Source: Streptomyces sp. NBC_01485
GTDB lineage: Bacteria; Actinomycetota; Actinomycetes; Streptomycetales; Streptomycetaceae
Assembly (NCBI RefSeq): GCF_036227125.1
Contig: NZ_CP109435.1
Span: 3,534,001 to 3,598,000 of the forward strand
Reading direction: 5' to 3'
DNA: 64,000 nt
Shown piece after piece: positions 16,343 to 25,258 of the stretch. The notes under the pieces are model-generated. The model saw only the letters and a list, made by a program, of their open reading frames with translations. It had not been told where the DNA came from and searched no databases. The number at the start of each line of letters is the position of its first letter. Position 1 is the first letter of the stretch. The position numbers were made by a program, and so were the translations under genes.

Positions 16343-16544
16343 CCTGTGGACGAGACCCGTAAGTACGGCGTGTGAGCCGACTGGGCGCGCTGTACCTCGC
16401 ATCCGACCCAGGAGCGGGCACGCTGCCGTGACGTGGCGGGGCTGTATCAAGGCTCGTAGAAGTTCATGCAAGTCGCTGGCTCGCTCTCCTGCTCAGGTGC
16501 AAGCCTGTCCATGTCGATCACCACCGACGGCTCTGGAGGACACC

Positions 16545-16772
16545 ATGGCGTTGCACCGTCTGGGCAAGGACCCGGAGAGCCCCAACAACGGCTCTCCGAC
16601 TGTGTACTTGGACGACGAGTCCGGAAACTACATTCTGCAGGGGTGGCGTGTCACGGATGCTGGTCGGCTGTCGCAGTTGAACGTCCCCGATCATGAAACG
16701 GTGATCGAGTTCCCGAGACGCATGATGCAGTTTTTCCCGGAGGTGAGCGGTGGCGACGGAGTCGACGTTTGA
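16545..16772 (+). CDS. Small hypothetical protein upstream of DUF6879
   Basis: A 75-aa acidic protein of unknown function (MALHRLGKDPESPNNGSPTV, ending near MQFFPEVSGGDGVDV). GGAGGA lies four bases before the ATG. It overlaps the DUF6879 gene by 23 bp, and small proteins of this kind often precede DUF6879 genes in Streptomyces, which supports its reality. Confidence 0.75.
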   Translation: MALHRLGKDPESPNNGSPTVYLDDESGNYILQGWRVTDAGRLSQLNVPDHETVIEFPRRMMQFFPEVSGGDGVDV

Positions 16773-17259
16773 GGATCTGTTCCGCTCTGCTCAACACCAC
16801 GCGTATCACTTGGAGATGAGGGACGCGTATGGGCTCGACGACGACTACCAGGAGTGGGCTGCGGGCAACCGGTTCGATCCTGCGGAGCGATGGCCCTGGT
16901 GGATCGACCTGGTTTCCTCGTCGGTTGCCCGTGGCCTCGACGTCCGCCGGGCGCGCATCGTGTCCGAGCCCGTCTCCTCGTATGTGCGGTACGAGTACGA
17001 GCTGACCAGCGGGCACAACGTGAAGGCGGGTGAGGTCGTGCGCTGGCTGCCACGCCGTCACGCCTCCGGGTTGGCTCTGCCGGGCAACGACTTCTGGCTC
17101 TTTGACGACGCCAGGGTCCTGTTCAACCACTTCGCCGGGGAAGGGACGATGACGGGCGAGGAGTTGGTGACCGACCCCGCCGTGGTGGAGCTGTGCGCCT
17201 CCGCGTTCGACACCGTGTGGGAACGGTCCATCCCGCACGAGGAATACCGGCCGGGCTGA
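16750..17259 (+). CDS. DUF6879-family protein
   Basis: A 169-aa cytoplasmic protein that resembles DUF6879. Recognisable segments are FEDLFRSAQHHAYHLEMRD, RGLDVRRARIVSEPVSSYVRYEYE and NDFWLFDDARVLFNHF. It starts at a GTG inside the end of the preceding small gene and is followed 27 bp later by an XRE/DUF5753 regulator. The three genes form an operon typical of Streptomyces. The final part of DUF6879 (FWLFDDARV..F) resembles the WIFDDAQVNIE segment in the neighbouring DUF5753 protein, so the two domains may be related. Molecular function is unknown. Confidence 0.8.
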   Translation: MATESTFEDLFRSAQHHAYHLEMRDAYGLDDDYQEWAAGNRFDPAERWPWWIDLVSSSVARGLDVRRARIVSEPVSSYVRYEYELTSGHNVKAGEVVRWLPRRHASGLALPGNDFWLFDDARVLFNHFAGEGTMTGEELVTDPAVVELCASAFDTVWERSIPHEEYRPG

Positions 17260-17285
17260 CCGTACGCACCCCGGGCCAGTCGAGC

Positions 17286-18131
17286 GTGTCATCGTCATCC
17301 AGCATTCAGCAAGCCCGAGAGGCACTCGGTAAGCGTCTGCGCGAGATCCGTAAGGATTCCGGGTTGACGGCCCGGGAGCTCGCCTCTCGGGCCGGCTGGC
17401 ATGAAAGCAAGTGCAGTCGCCTCGAGAACGGCCGTACAACACCCTCAGACGGCGACCTACGCGCGTACGCAATGCACTGCGGCGCTACCGGACAAGCGGC
17501 TGACCTGATTGCCACCGCACGCAACATCAACGGTTCGTATGTCGAATGGCGACGCATGGAGCGCTCCGGTCTGCGTCGCGCGCAAGCGTCCGTAATCCCA
17601 TTGTGGGAGCGAACTCGACATTTCCGGGCCTACTCGTCGTGGCTGGTTCCCGGACCTTTCCAAACGCGTGCGTACATCGAGGCACTCCTCAGGTCGATTC
17701 GCGATCGGCGGGCATTGCCCGACGACCTGGAAGAAGCCGTTCAGGTACGCGTGGACAAGCAGCGCATATTGCACGAGGGTCCGCGCCGATTCGCCGTGAT
17801 CCTTGAGGAGAGCACACTCCGGCACCGGATCGGAGGCGCTGAGACGATGGCGGGACAACTTGGCCATCTGCTCTCTTTGGCAACTCTGCCGAATGTCAGC
17901 CTCGGCGTGATTCCGCTGAGTGCAGACCGCACCGCGCTGTGGCCCGTTGAAGACTTCTGGATCTTCGACGATGCTCAAGTCAACATCGAGTTGGTCTCTG
18001 CCTTCCTTACCGTGACACAGCCGCACGAGGTTGGCATGTATGCCCGCACGTTTGCAGATCTTGCTGACCTGGCAGTCTACGGCGCTTCGGCCCGCGCCCT
18101 GATCACCTCGGCCATTGACTCGCTCGGGTGA
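17286..18131 (+). CDS. XRE-family regulator with DUF5753 domain
   Basis: A 281-aa protein with an N-terminal XRE helix-turn-helix (LGKRLREIRKDSGLTARELASRAGWHESKCSRLENG, about residues 12-65) and a DUF5753 domain (SSWLVPGPFQTRAYIEALL, EESTLRHRIGGAETMAGQLG, SLGVIPLSADR). A GTG at 17286 is taken as start; the frame runs upstream to 17193 but overlaps DUF6879. No strong ribosome site is seen, so translation may be coupled to the preceding gene. It is presumably the DNA-binding member of the DUF6879 operon. Confidence 0.85.
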   Translation: MSSSSSIQQAREALGKRLREIRKDSGLTARELASRAGWHESKCSRLENGRTTPSDGDLRAYAMHCGATGQAADLIATARNINGSYVEWRRMERSGLRRAQASVIPLWERTRHFRAYSSWLVPGPFQTRAYIEALLRSIRDRRALPDDLEEAVQVRVDKQRILHEGPRRFAVILEESTLRHRIGGAETMAGQLGHLLSLATLPNVSLGVIPLSADRTALWPVEDFWIFDDAQVNIELVSAFLTVTQPHEVGMYARTFADLADLAVYGASARALITSAIDSLG

Positions 18132-18230
18132 CCATCTGCAAGTTCGCGCACGTTCGTTGAGGCCGCGTCCCCTCCCTTCGTAGCGTGATCCCTAGAAACG
18201 GCGGCGAGGGCTGGCAAAGGATGATGAGTG

Positions 18231-18452
18231 ATGCCTAGCACGGCGAGAGCACTACTCCGTGAAGCCACAGAACTGTTCGGATACCAGGGGTGCCTGCTCG
18301 TCTTCAAGAACCCGGAAGAGGAGCTGGGCGACTACGCAGAATCGGCGGACGAAACCCCTCACTCCGTGCTGACCGCGCCGTTAAACGGCCGCGCTCCGCT
18401 CCGTGAGCGGGTGCGCCACGCCAATGCGCGGAGTAGAGGTGAGCTGCTTTGA
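18231..18452 (+). CDS. Possible small protein with an in-frame TTA codon
   Basis: A 73-codon frame beginning ATG at 18231 (GTG at 18228 is in frame) with an AAAGG 10-15 bases upstream. The product is not recognised. It contains a TTA leucine codon (18381-18383), rare in Streptomyces and dependent on bldA tRNA. GC content around it is low for the genome. It may be a genuine orphan gene or a decayed fragment. Confidence 0.3.
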   Translation: MPSTARALLREATELFGYQGCLLVFKNPEEELGDYAESADETPHSVLTAPLNGRAPLRERVRHANARSRGELL

Positions 18453-18756
18453 GCTCGCTCTTGCACTTGCTCGGTTGTTTCACAGCGAAACGCGCGTGAC
18501 TCGTTAAGCCCACGTGCCGACACGAGTTGGCGCGGCGCATCGCTGCATGAATTCCTTTCTCACGGATTCCCGCCGTTGAGTTGCTGGGGGGTGGTGGATA
18601 TGGAGCCCCTCATTTACGCGACTGGATGCACGATCCCTCCCCCGAGCACACGACAGGCATGCGGGATTCCGGGAGAGGCGACCCAAAGGTCATCCCACTG
18701 TGAGGTGAATCAGTGCTCCACACAAGCCTGCTGCTCCCCGACAAAGAGGTCACCCG
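18453..18756. other. Gene-free, lower-GC spacer
   Basis: About 300 bp without a convincing gene in any frame. Short hairpin-prone segments are present but no clear terminator or operator. It separates the accessory regulator region from the pair of small genes at 18757-19654. Confidence 0.5.
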
Positions 18757-19197
18757 ATGACTCCCACCGCCGCCGTCACCAAGACCCGCACCGGCCGTTC
18801 CCTCGTCACCGACGCAGAGTTCGAGACTCTCGCCGCGTTCTGCGCCAGCGAGTACGGCCTGGAGCGCTGTGTCGCCGACCGGGTCGTCGACCAGGCACTC
18901 GCGCTCGTCTTCGTCATGGGGACCAGCGGTGACGGCGCGAGCATGGCGCCGTCGCGGCAGGTCGATCCCGGCTGGCACACGCTCATCCTGCACACCGGCT
19001 GGTACGCCGACTGGTGCGAGCGCAGCTTCGGCCGCTTCCTGCACCACCAGCCCAACTCGAAGGTCCGTACCCGCGGGCTGATGGTCGACGTCGTCGGCAG
19101 GATCCGTGCCGCGGGCTTCGACGTCGACGAACGGCTGTGGGGCACCGACGCCGAGTGCAGCGCGCCCGCCTGCTGCGGCGACGGCCCCTGCTGCTGA
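18757..19197 (+). CDS. Glycine-rich-domain-like protein with Cys-rich tail
   Basis: A 146-aa protein resembling the glycine-rich domain-containing-like proteins of Streptomyces (core DPGWHTLILHTGWYADWCERSFGRFLHHQPN). The C terminus CSAPACCGDGPCC has five cysteines in thirteen residues arranged CxxxxCCxxxxCC, which suggests metal binding or disulphides. AAAGAGG precedes the ATG. It lies 91 bp before another unknown small gene in the same direction. Function unknown. Confidence 0.7.
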   Translation: MTPTAAVTKTRTGRSLVTDAEFETLAAFCASEYGLERCVADRVVDQALALVFVMGTSGDGASMAPSRQVDPGWHTLILHTGWYADWCERSFGRFLHHQPNSKVRTRGLMVDVVGRIRAAGFDVDERLWGTDAECSAPACCGDGPCC

Positions 19198-19288
19198 CGC
19201 CCCCTCCCCCACCACCGCGGGTCGGCCGTCCCGTCCTGTTTGGCCGGCCCGCGCCTTCCCGCGCCAGAACGGACCCAACCCCGTGTCC

Positions 19289-19654
19289 ATGACCGAGCTG
19301 ACCGCCAGCAGCCGCGTCACCGTCTTCCCCCTCGAAGACCTCACCGTCGCCTACACCACCCAGTCCAGCGACGCACGCGGACTCGGGGACATCGGGCTCG
19401 TCACCATCGTCGACGAACAGAGTGACGGCGACGAACTCTGGCGACTCGCCCGCGACCTCGGCGGCCGACCCCAGAGCTCGGACCAGGCCCGATGGATCCT
19501 CACCCAGGCGAGCCGCGCCCGCGTGGTCAACGCGTACACGACACTGCTGGACGCCAAGTGGACGGCGCACATCAGTCGGCGCTTCGAGCTCGACGCGCTC
19601 TTCGCGAACCACGAACTCCTCATGACCGGACGGATCACCCTGCCGAATCACTGA
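19289..19654 (+). CDS. Hypothetical protein
   Basis: A 121-aa protein of unknown function (VTVFPLEDLTVAYTTQSSDA near the start; RRFELDALFANHELLMTGRI near the end). The ATG at 19289 or the GTG at 19283 could start it. Codon use is typical of the genome and it follows the glycine-rich-like gene closely, so the two may be co-expressed. Confidence 0.55.
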   Translation: MTELTASSRVTVFPLEDLTVAYTTQSSDARGLGDIGLVTIVDEQSDGDELWRLARDLGGRPQSSDQARWILTQASRARVVNAYTTLLDAKWTAHISRRFELDALFANHELLMTGRITLPNH

Positions 19655-19782
19655 GTGAGTGACGGGTACTTCGACGCGGCGGTCCGCTGCCCTGGTAGTC
19701 GGTGGATTGCTGTCGGGTTCGTGGTGCGTGACTGTGATCGACGACACGGGAACTGCCTCCCTCTGTTCGGAGAGGTAGGTGT

Positions 19783-20481
19783 GTGAGGTCCAGCGGAGAA
19801 AGTGAAGAGGGCGAAGAGCGCGGTGCGTTCGCGTCGGGCGACGGGTGTCGTTTGCGGGGGCGGGTGCGGGGTGGGGAGCGGGCGGCGTTCGCCGAGCTCT
19901 ACGAGTTGTACGCGACCGCGGTGTATCACCATGCGCTTCGGCTCACCGGTGACTGGTCGGTCGCCGAGGAGGTCATGTCGGAGACGTTTCTCGCTGCCTG
20001 GCGGGGGCGGGGGGACGTGGCCGTCGAAGGGGGGTCGTTGCGGCCCTGGTTGTTCGGGATCGCCACCAACAAGGCGCGTAACGCGGACCGGAGTCTGCGG
20101 CGGCGGCTCGCCTTTCTTGCCCGGCGGTCCGAGGCCGAGACGGTGGACGACTTCGCCGAGGACGTCGTCGGGCGGGTGGACGACGCTCGGCGGCTCGCCG
20201 AAGTGCGGCGGGTGCTGGGGCGGTTGCGGCGGCACGAGCGGGAGGTCATCGCGCTGTGCGTGTGGGGCGGGCTCGACTACGCGCAGGCCGCCGAGGCGCT
20301 CGGGGTGCCCGTGGGGACCGTCCGGTCGCGGTTGTCGCGGGCTCGGGCGCGGCTTCGGGAGATCGTCGAGCGGGAGGCGGGTACGGCGCGCACAAGCCGT
20401 ACGGAACCTCGCCCTCGTCGCGGAGAGGTAGAGAGTGAGGCCGCGTTCGCGGTCCTGCCCATTCAGGAGGAAGCCCGATGA
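19783..20481 (+). CDS. RNA polymerase ECF sigma factor
   Basis: A 232-aa sigma-70 family factor of the extracytoplasmic-function class. Region 2 is at about residues 30-100 (FAELYELYATAVYHHALRLTGDWSVAEEVMSETFLAAWR) and region 4 at about 130-185 (LRRHEREVIALCVWGGLDYAQAAEALGVPVGTVRSRLSRAR). The GTG start follows GGAGAGG. It overlaps the next gene at ATGA, so sigma factor and partner protein are co-translated. Confidence 0.92.
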   Translation: MRSSGESEEGEERGAFASGDGCRLRGRVRGGERAAFAELYELYATAVYHHALRLTGDWSVAEEVMSETFLAAWRGRGDVAVEGGSLRPWLFGIATNKARNADRSLRRRLAFLARRSEAETVDDFAEDVVGRVDDARRLAEVRRVLGRLRRHEREVIALCVWGGLDYAQAAEALGVPVGTVRSRLSRARARLREIVEREAGTARTSRTEPRPRRGEVESEAAFAVLPIQEEAR

Positions 20482-21599
20482 ACTCCACTCCGGAGGAACT
20501 CGATGGACTCGACGAACTCGGGGAGCTGGCACGGCTGTTGCCCGTTCCTCCCGTCGAGCGGGGGCTGCCGTCCGGGCGTCACTCCCATCACCAGGACGTT
20601 TTGATGCAGCTCATCGACCGAGATCGCGATCGTGACCTTCATGAGGAGAACACTGGTTCTCTGTCCGCCCGGCCGGCCCGTCGGTTCTTGCGGCCCGCGC
20701 TCGTCGCCGGTGCCGTCGCCGTGGCAGCCGCCGTCGTCGCCGGGCTCACCGTCGGGATCGGGGGCTCGGGGCAGCACGGTGACGGTGGCGGTACGAAAAC
20801 GGCTCGGTCCGGCGTGAGCAGTGCGGGAGAGGGTGGTCGTAGCGCCGTCGCGACGCTCGGGCGGATCGCCGCCGTCGCCATGCGGACGGACGTCGAGCCC
20901 GTGGACGACGGTCAGTTCGTGTACGTGCGCAGCAAGGTCGCCGGGAACGAAGGCGTCTTCGACGGGCCCGTCAAGCTCGGCGAGCCGCACGAGCGGCGGG
21001 TGTGGTTCTCGCAGCGGCAGGGGCCCGTGACCGACGTCGGGCTGATCCGCGAACACGGGCAGGACTGGCCGATCGAGGTCGGCGGGCCGGACGGCGAGGA
21101 TCCGAAGGACGCCGGGTATCCGGCCGGATACGACCGGCCCACCTACGCCTGGCTCGCCGCGCTGCCCACCGATCCCGCCGCCCTGCTGAAGCTGCTCTAC
21201 GCCGGCACCCACGTCGAGCAGGGGGACGACAAGGACCAGGAGGTCTTCGACCGGATCGGCGATCTCATCAGCGAGCAGATCATGCCGTCCGCCACCGCCG
21301 CCGCGTTCTACCAGGCCACGGCCCGGATCCCCGGTGTGACCGAGGTGACCGACGCCGTCGACGCGGCGGGACGGCACGGGATCGCCATCGCCCGCGAGGA
21401 CACGGCGCAGGGGACCCGTGCGGAGTGGATCTTCGACCGCACCACCCTCGACTACCTCGGCGAACGCATCGTCTTCAGCCGGGACACCAGGCGGGCCAAG
21501 GCGGGGACGGTCTACGACACCAGTGCGGTGCTGGAACGGGCCGTGGTGGACAAGCGGGGGCAGGAGCCCGGCGAGCGCCGCCGGGCCGGGCGGAGTTAG
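20478..21599 (+). CDS. CU044_5270-family membrane protein, sigma-factor partner
   Basis: A 373-aa protein with a short cytoplasmic N terminus (about 1-70), one membrane segment (PALVAGAVAVAAAVVAGLTVGIGG) and a large extracytoplasmic domain (about 100-373). Such proteins typically follow ECF sigma genes in actinobacteria. By analogy with anti-sigma factors it may hold the sigma factor at the membrane through its N terminus, but a classical zinc anti-sigma motif is missing. The ATGA overlap supports a functional pair. Confidence 0.8.
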   Translation: MNSTPEELDGLDELGELARLLPVPPVERGLPSGRHSHHQDVLMQLIDRDRDRDLHEENTGSLSARPARRFLRPALVAGAVAVAAAVVAGLTVGIGGSGQHGDGGGTKTARSGVSSAGEGGRSAVATLGRIAAVAMRTDVEPVDDGQFVYVRSKVAGNEGVFDGPVKLGEPHERRVWFSQRQGPVTDVGLIREHGQDWPIEVGGPDGEDPKDAGYPAGYDRPTYAWLAALPTDPAALLKLLYAGTHVEQGDDKDQEVFDRIGDLISEQIMPSATAAAFYQATARIPGVTEVTDAVDAAGRHGIAIAREDTAQGTRAEWIFDRTTLDYLGERIVFSRDTRRAKAGTVYDTSAVLERAVVDKRGQEPGERRRAGRS

Positions 21600-21627
21600 G
21601 GGGGAGGGAGGGGTCGGGGGCTGGGGG

Positions 21628-21901
21628 TTACGCGGCGGTGTTCAGGAAGGTTGTCACCGCCTTGTGCAAGGCCTCCGGGCGGTCCAGGTGGACGTCGTGG
21701 GAGGCGGGCGGTCAGGTCGTCCCATTCGCCCAGGTGGCCCGCCAGGCCGTGGAGGAGCAGGACAGGGGGTGGCGGCGGTGCCGTGGGGGAGGGGTGGGGC
21801 GGGGACTCGTCGCGGTAGGCGAGGGTCGTGCCGTCGGGAGTGGTGAGGGTGGTGAGGGTGGGCAACTCGGGGTCCGTCCTGCGGGGGCGGGTGTGCGTCA
21901 T
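21628..21901 (-). pseudogene. Alpha/beta hydrolase reduced by an internal deletion
   Basis: The minus frame from 21901 encodes a normal hydrolase N terminus (TTPDGTTLAYRDE, then the oxyanion motif VLLLHGLAGHLGEWDDLTARL). At about 21705 the frame changes: a second frame encodes a typical hydrolase C terminus (SHDVHLDRPEALHKAVTTFL, then NTAA and a TAA stop at 21628-21630). The middle of the protein, including nucleophile elbow and catalytic acid, is missing. One out-of-frame internal deletion explains this, so it is a recent pseudogene. Confidence 0.8.
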
Positions 21902-22006
21902 GGGAAGAGTAGGAACGGTGGGACGCGCTTGCGGCTGCTTTTCTTCTCAGCGTTAGCCTCGTAACCGCTCAGGAGACGGACGTATCAGGGCAGGAGGCAG
22001 GCGGAC

Positions 22007-22309
22007 ATGGTGAAGGTTCCCGGTGCGGTGATCGCCGCGGGTGGGCTGGTCGGTGGGTACGGGGTGGCCCGGTGGACGAAGAAGCGGCCGCTGGGCGGGG
22101 TCGTGCTCGCCGTCGCGGGGGCCGCTGCCGCGCGGCAGTGGCGGCGGGAGGCGGGCGGGGCGGCCGCGGGGGCGTTGACCGTGGCGTACGTGGCCGCCTT
22201 CGCGGGGTCGCATCCGCTGGCGAAGAAGGTGGGGGCCTGGCCGTCGGTGTTCGGTGTGGCGGGCGCGGTCGCGGTCGTGTCGTGGGCGGTCGCCGACCGG
22301 CGTTCCTGA
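22007..22309 (+). CDS. Small integral membrane protein
   Basis: A 100-aa protein with about four short hydrophobic segments (AVIAAGGLVGGYGVA, LGGVVLAVAGAAAA, GALTVAYVAAFAG, VFGVAGAVAVVSWAVA). CAGGAGGCAG precedes the ATG. Function unknown. Confidence 0.7.
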   Translation: MVKVPGAVIAAGGLVGGYGVARWTKKRPLGGVVLAVAGAAAARQWRREAGGAAAGALTVAYVAAFAGSHPLAKKVGAWPSVFGVAGAVAVVSWAVADRRS

Positions 22310-22373
22310 AACGTCCGCGGTCCCGGCCCACCTTGGGCGGCTGCTCCAGCGAGGGCCGCTTACCCGCCGAGGT

Positions 22374-23174
22374 CTACCGTCCCAGCGCCGACCGCAGCGT
22401 CACGCCGTGCCGGCGGCGCAGGCGTCGTATCTCCCACACCGACAGCAGGGTCACCGACAGCGGGCCGCCCACCAGGAAGCCGTAGAGGACGAGCGGCGGG
22501 GCGGCCACCTCCGGGTCGTCGAACAGGCCCAGACCGAAGAGGGACCAGACCAGGAGCGGGGAGATGAAGGCCGGCAGCAGGTCGTGCACGTCGCCGAGGC
22601 GGAAGCAGGAGTTGAAGGCGTAGACCAGGGCCGCCACGGTGACGGGGATCGCGAGGAGCAGCGCGGCGGCGCAGGCGAGGGTGCCGAGGACGAACGCCAC
22701 GATCAGCAGGATGCCGAAGAGGATGCCGTGGTCGCCGAAGTCGGACGGCGTGATGATCTCGCCCTTCAGCAGCCGGACCAGGAACCAGCACACTCCGGCG
22801 CCGAGCACGATCGCGAACACGGTCAGCAGCGGGCCCAGCAGGCGACGCGCGTACACGCCGCCGAGCGGTGAGCGGGCCGCGGAGATGAACGCCGTCACGG
22901 CGACGAGCGCCGTACCGAAGGTGATCCCGCAGCCGGTCAGCAGGTCCTCCAGCTTGTCCATGACGAACTTCTCGCCGCCCTTCCGCAGCGGGTACGCCAT
23001 CAGCAGCCAGACCGTCGCGGCCACCCCGACCGCCGTCCGGGCCCACTGCAGGACGCGGACCGTGGGGTCGTCCACCCGGTCGGCGCGGGAGGGTTCGGCC
23101 AGTGCCGAGGCGACGGCGAACGGGTTGGGCAGGGCGCGGAACGCGCCGGTGCGGCCCGGGTGGCCGGTGTTCAC
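22374..23174 (-). CDS. Polytopic membrane protein
   Basis: A 266-aa membrane protein starting at GTG with a G-rich ribosome site. Six hydrophobic segments are visible at about residues 45-65, 83-105, 115-135, 148-190 (two) and 203-240. There is no recognised domain. It is convergent with the small membrane protein at 22007. Function unknown. Confidence 0.7.
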   Translation of the reverse strand: MNTGHPGRTGAFRALPNPFAVASALAEPSRADRVDDPTVRVLQWARTAVGVAATVWLLMAYPLRKGGEKFVMDKLEDLLTGCGITFGTALVAVTAFISAARSPLGGVYARRLLGPLLTVFAIVLGAGVCWFLVRLLKGEIITPSDFGDHGILFGILLIVAFVLGTLACAAALLLAIPVTVAALVYAFNSCFRLGDVHDLLPAFISPLLVWSLFGLGLFDDPEVAAPPLVLYGFLVGGPLSVTLLSVWEIRRLRRRHGVTLRSALGR

Positions 23175-23285
23175 GTGCAGATCCCCCCGAGTACGTACGT
23201 GCCACGGTTCACGCGTTTGCGCGTGCCACGGCGCGTCACCTTATCCGATCTTCACCCAGGCGATCATGCTCGCGTCACGCCTGCC

Positions 23286-24296
23286 CTACTCCTGAACCGC
23301 ACCCGAGTTCGCCCTCGATGCTGCACCCAAGGTCGCCCCCGAAGTCGTCCTCGAACGGAACGCCCGCCGGTACCCCTGGGGGCTTGTGCCCACCACCGTC
23401 CGGAAGCGTTCGCGGAAGGCTGTCGGGGAGCCGAAACCCGCCTGGGCGGCGATCCGTTCCACCGGGTGCGCCGTCGACTCCAGCAGGTACTGGGCGCGCC
23501 GCACCCGCGCGCGGTGCAGCCAGCGCAGCGGTGTCGTGCCGGTCTGTTCGCGGAAGCGGCGGTTGAGGGTGCGGGTGCTCAGGCCGGCCCGCTCGGCGAT
23601 CCGGTCCAGTGTCAGATCGCTGCCGCAGTTGTCCTCCAGCCAGGTCAGCAGGGGTTCGAGGGTCGCCCCTGCGGGTGCCGGTGAGAGGTCCTGGACGATG
23701 AACTGAGCCTGGCCGCCCTCCCGTTCGAGCGGCATGACCGACAGCCGGGCCGCCTGTGCGGCGATCGTCGAGCCGTAGTCGTGGCGGATCATGTGCAGGC
23801 ACATGTCCAGCGCCGCCGCCGCGCCCGCCGAGGTGAGGAACTGGCCGTTGTCGACGTAGAGGACGTTCGGGTCGACGGTCACCTTCGGGTAGCGCTCGGC
23901 CAGGTCCCGCGCGGCGACCCAGTGCGTCGTAGCGCGCAGTCCGTCCAGCAGGCCCGTCGCGGCGAACAGGAACGCGCCGACGCAGACCGACGCGATGCGC
24001 GTGCCGTTCGCCGCCGCGTCGCGCAACGCCTGCGCGACGCCGTCCGGCAGCGTCTCGGGCGGGCTCGCGACCCCGGGCAGGATGATCGTGTCCGCCTCGG
24101 CCAGCGCCTCCAGCCCGTACGGCGCCCGCACGGTGAACGCCCCCGCGCTCACCTCCCGGGACGGGGACGGCGAACAGACCCGCACCCGGTACGCCGCCCG
24201 CCCGTCGGGCAGCCGCGCCCAGCCGAAGGCGTCGATCGGGGCGGACAGATCGAACGGGACGACCCCGTCCAGGGCCAGTACGGCGACGGTGTGCAT
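23286..24296 (-). CDS. GlxA-family (DJ-1/PfpI plus AraC) transcriptional regulator
   Basis: A 336-aa regulator with an N-terminal DJ-1/PfpI (class I amidotransferase-like) domain (about 1-185; nucleophile-elbow segment IASVCVGAFLFA) and a C-terminal AraC/XylS helix-turn-helix (about 215-310; LTLDRIAERAGLSTRTLNRRF and PVERIAAQAGFGSPTAFRERF). The ATG at 24296 starts at the conserved HTVAVLALDGVVPFDL; longer frames upstream are compositionally odd. Regulators of this kind usually control a neighbouring gene, here possibly the DUF2269-like gene across a 461-bp gap. Confidence 0.88.
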   Translation of the reverse strand: MHTVAVLALDGVVPFDLSAPIDAFGWARLPDGRAAYRVRVCSPSPSREVSAGAFTVRAPYGLEALAEADTIILPGVASPPETLPDGVAQALRDAAANGTRIASVCVGAFLFAATGLLDGLRATTHWVAARDLAERYPKVTVDPNVLYVDNGQFLTSAGAAAALDMCLHMIRHDYGSTIAAQAARLSVMPLEREGGQAQFIVQDLSPAPAGATLEPLLTWLEDNCGSDLTLDRIAERAGLSTRTLNRRFREQTGTTPLRWLHRARVRRAQYLLESTAHPVERIAAQAGFGSPTAFRERFRTVVGTSPQGYRRAFRSRTTSGATLGAASRANSGAVQE

Positions 24297-24757
24297 GGCG
24301 AGAGCGTAGGCATACGACGGATTCCCGCCGAGCCCGGGTGGCAGAGCGGCCAGACCTCCGGTAGCCGTCGGATGTTGTTGGCGAATTCCGAATTCCGTCT
24401 GGGTCCGGGCCTCCGGTGCTTGGTGAGCCCGTGCCGGAGGCCCGGCCCCAGACCCGGACCCGGACCCGGACCCGGGATGCTGTCGGCTGTGAATGTGACA
24501 CTTGCTGCCGGAGGTGTCACATTCGCGGAACTGGTACCCGGCCCCGGCCGCCCCTGGACGCCACGCCACAGCGTCCCCGCTGGCCCGGTGCCCACCGAGC
24601 CCAGGTGTCTGTCCACCGGGCCCCGGCTTCCCGTCGCCCCTCAGGTGCCCGTCGCCCCCGGGTACCCGCCAGTCACACGCACCCCCTGGCCAGAACCCGT
24701 TGCCCTCTGGCATTTCTGCCACTTCTGCATGATCCCCGTGCCGCCTAGCGTCGGGCC
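24297..24757. other. 461-bp divergent intergenic region
   Basis: No convincing gene. It contains a tandem CGGACC-type hexamer run near 24451-24476, a GAATTC duplication near 24391-24402 and the perfect inverted repeat at 24491-24524. It should carry the promoters of the GlxA-type regulator and the DUF2269-like gene. Confidence 0.5.
24491..24524. promoter_or_regulatory. Perfect inverted repeat with TGACAC core
   Basis: GAATGTGACAC (24491-24501) and GTGTCACATTC (24514-24524) are perfect complements around a 12-bp spacer. Its position between divergent genes suggests an operator, but its core and loop start (TGACACTT) match two terminator-like hairpins elsewhere in the window (49835-49870 and 62678-62723). 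Confidence 0.5.
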
Positions 24758-25207
24758 GTGACCAAGTTTCTTCTCGCCGTGCACGTTCTCGCCGCGATCG
24801 TCGCGGTCGGACCCGTCACCGTCGCCGCCAGCATGTTCCCGCCCGCCGCGCGCCGCGCTCTGGCCGCGCCCGACGACGTGCGCGCGAGCGAGACCGTACG
24901 GCTGCTGCACCGCATCTGCCAGGTGTACGCGGCCGTCGGCATCGCCGTCCCCGTCTTCGGGTTCGCCACGGCGGGCGCGATGGGGGTGATGGGCGACCCG
25001 TGGCTCATCGTGTCGATCGTGCTGACCGTCCTGGCCGCAGGGGTGCTGCTGGTCCTCGTCCTGCCCCGGCAGGAAGTGCTCGTCGAGGGGCGGGGCGCAC
25101 GGGAGGCGACCGTCCAACTCGCCATGTTCACCGGGGTGTTCAACCTGCTGTGGGCCACGGTGACGGTCCTGATGATCGTGCGGCCGGGGTCGACGACCGG
25201 GGCGTAG
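24758..25207 (+). CDS. DUF2269-like integral membrane protein
   Basis: A 149-aa protein with four predicted membrane helices (about residues 2-24, 50-75, 80-103 and 122-143), resembling DUF2269 proteins. It starts at GTG 24758. Function unknown; it is divergent from the GlxA-type regulator. Confidence 0.7.
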   Translation: MTKFLLAVHVLAAIVAVGPVTVAASMFPPAARRALAAPDDVRASETVRLLHRICQVYAAVGIAVPVFGFATAGAMGVMGDPWLIVSIVLTVLAAGVLLVLVLPRQEVLVEGRGAREATVQLAMFTGVFNLLWATVTVLMIVRPGSTTGA

Positions 25208-25258
25208 ACGGTCCGGGTTTTTTCGTTATCGGTCCCGGCCCCCGTCCGTCTCCCGGGC

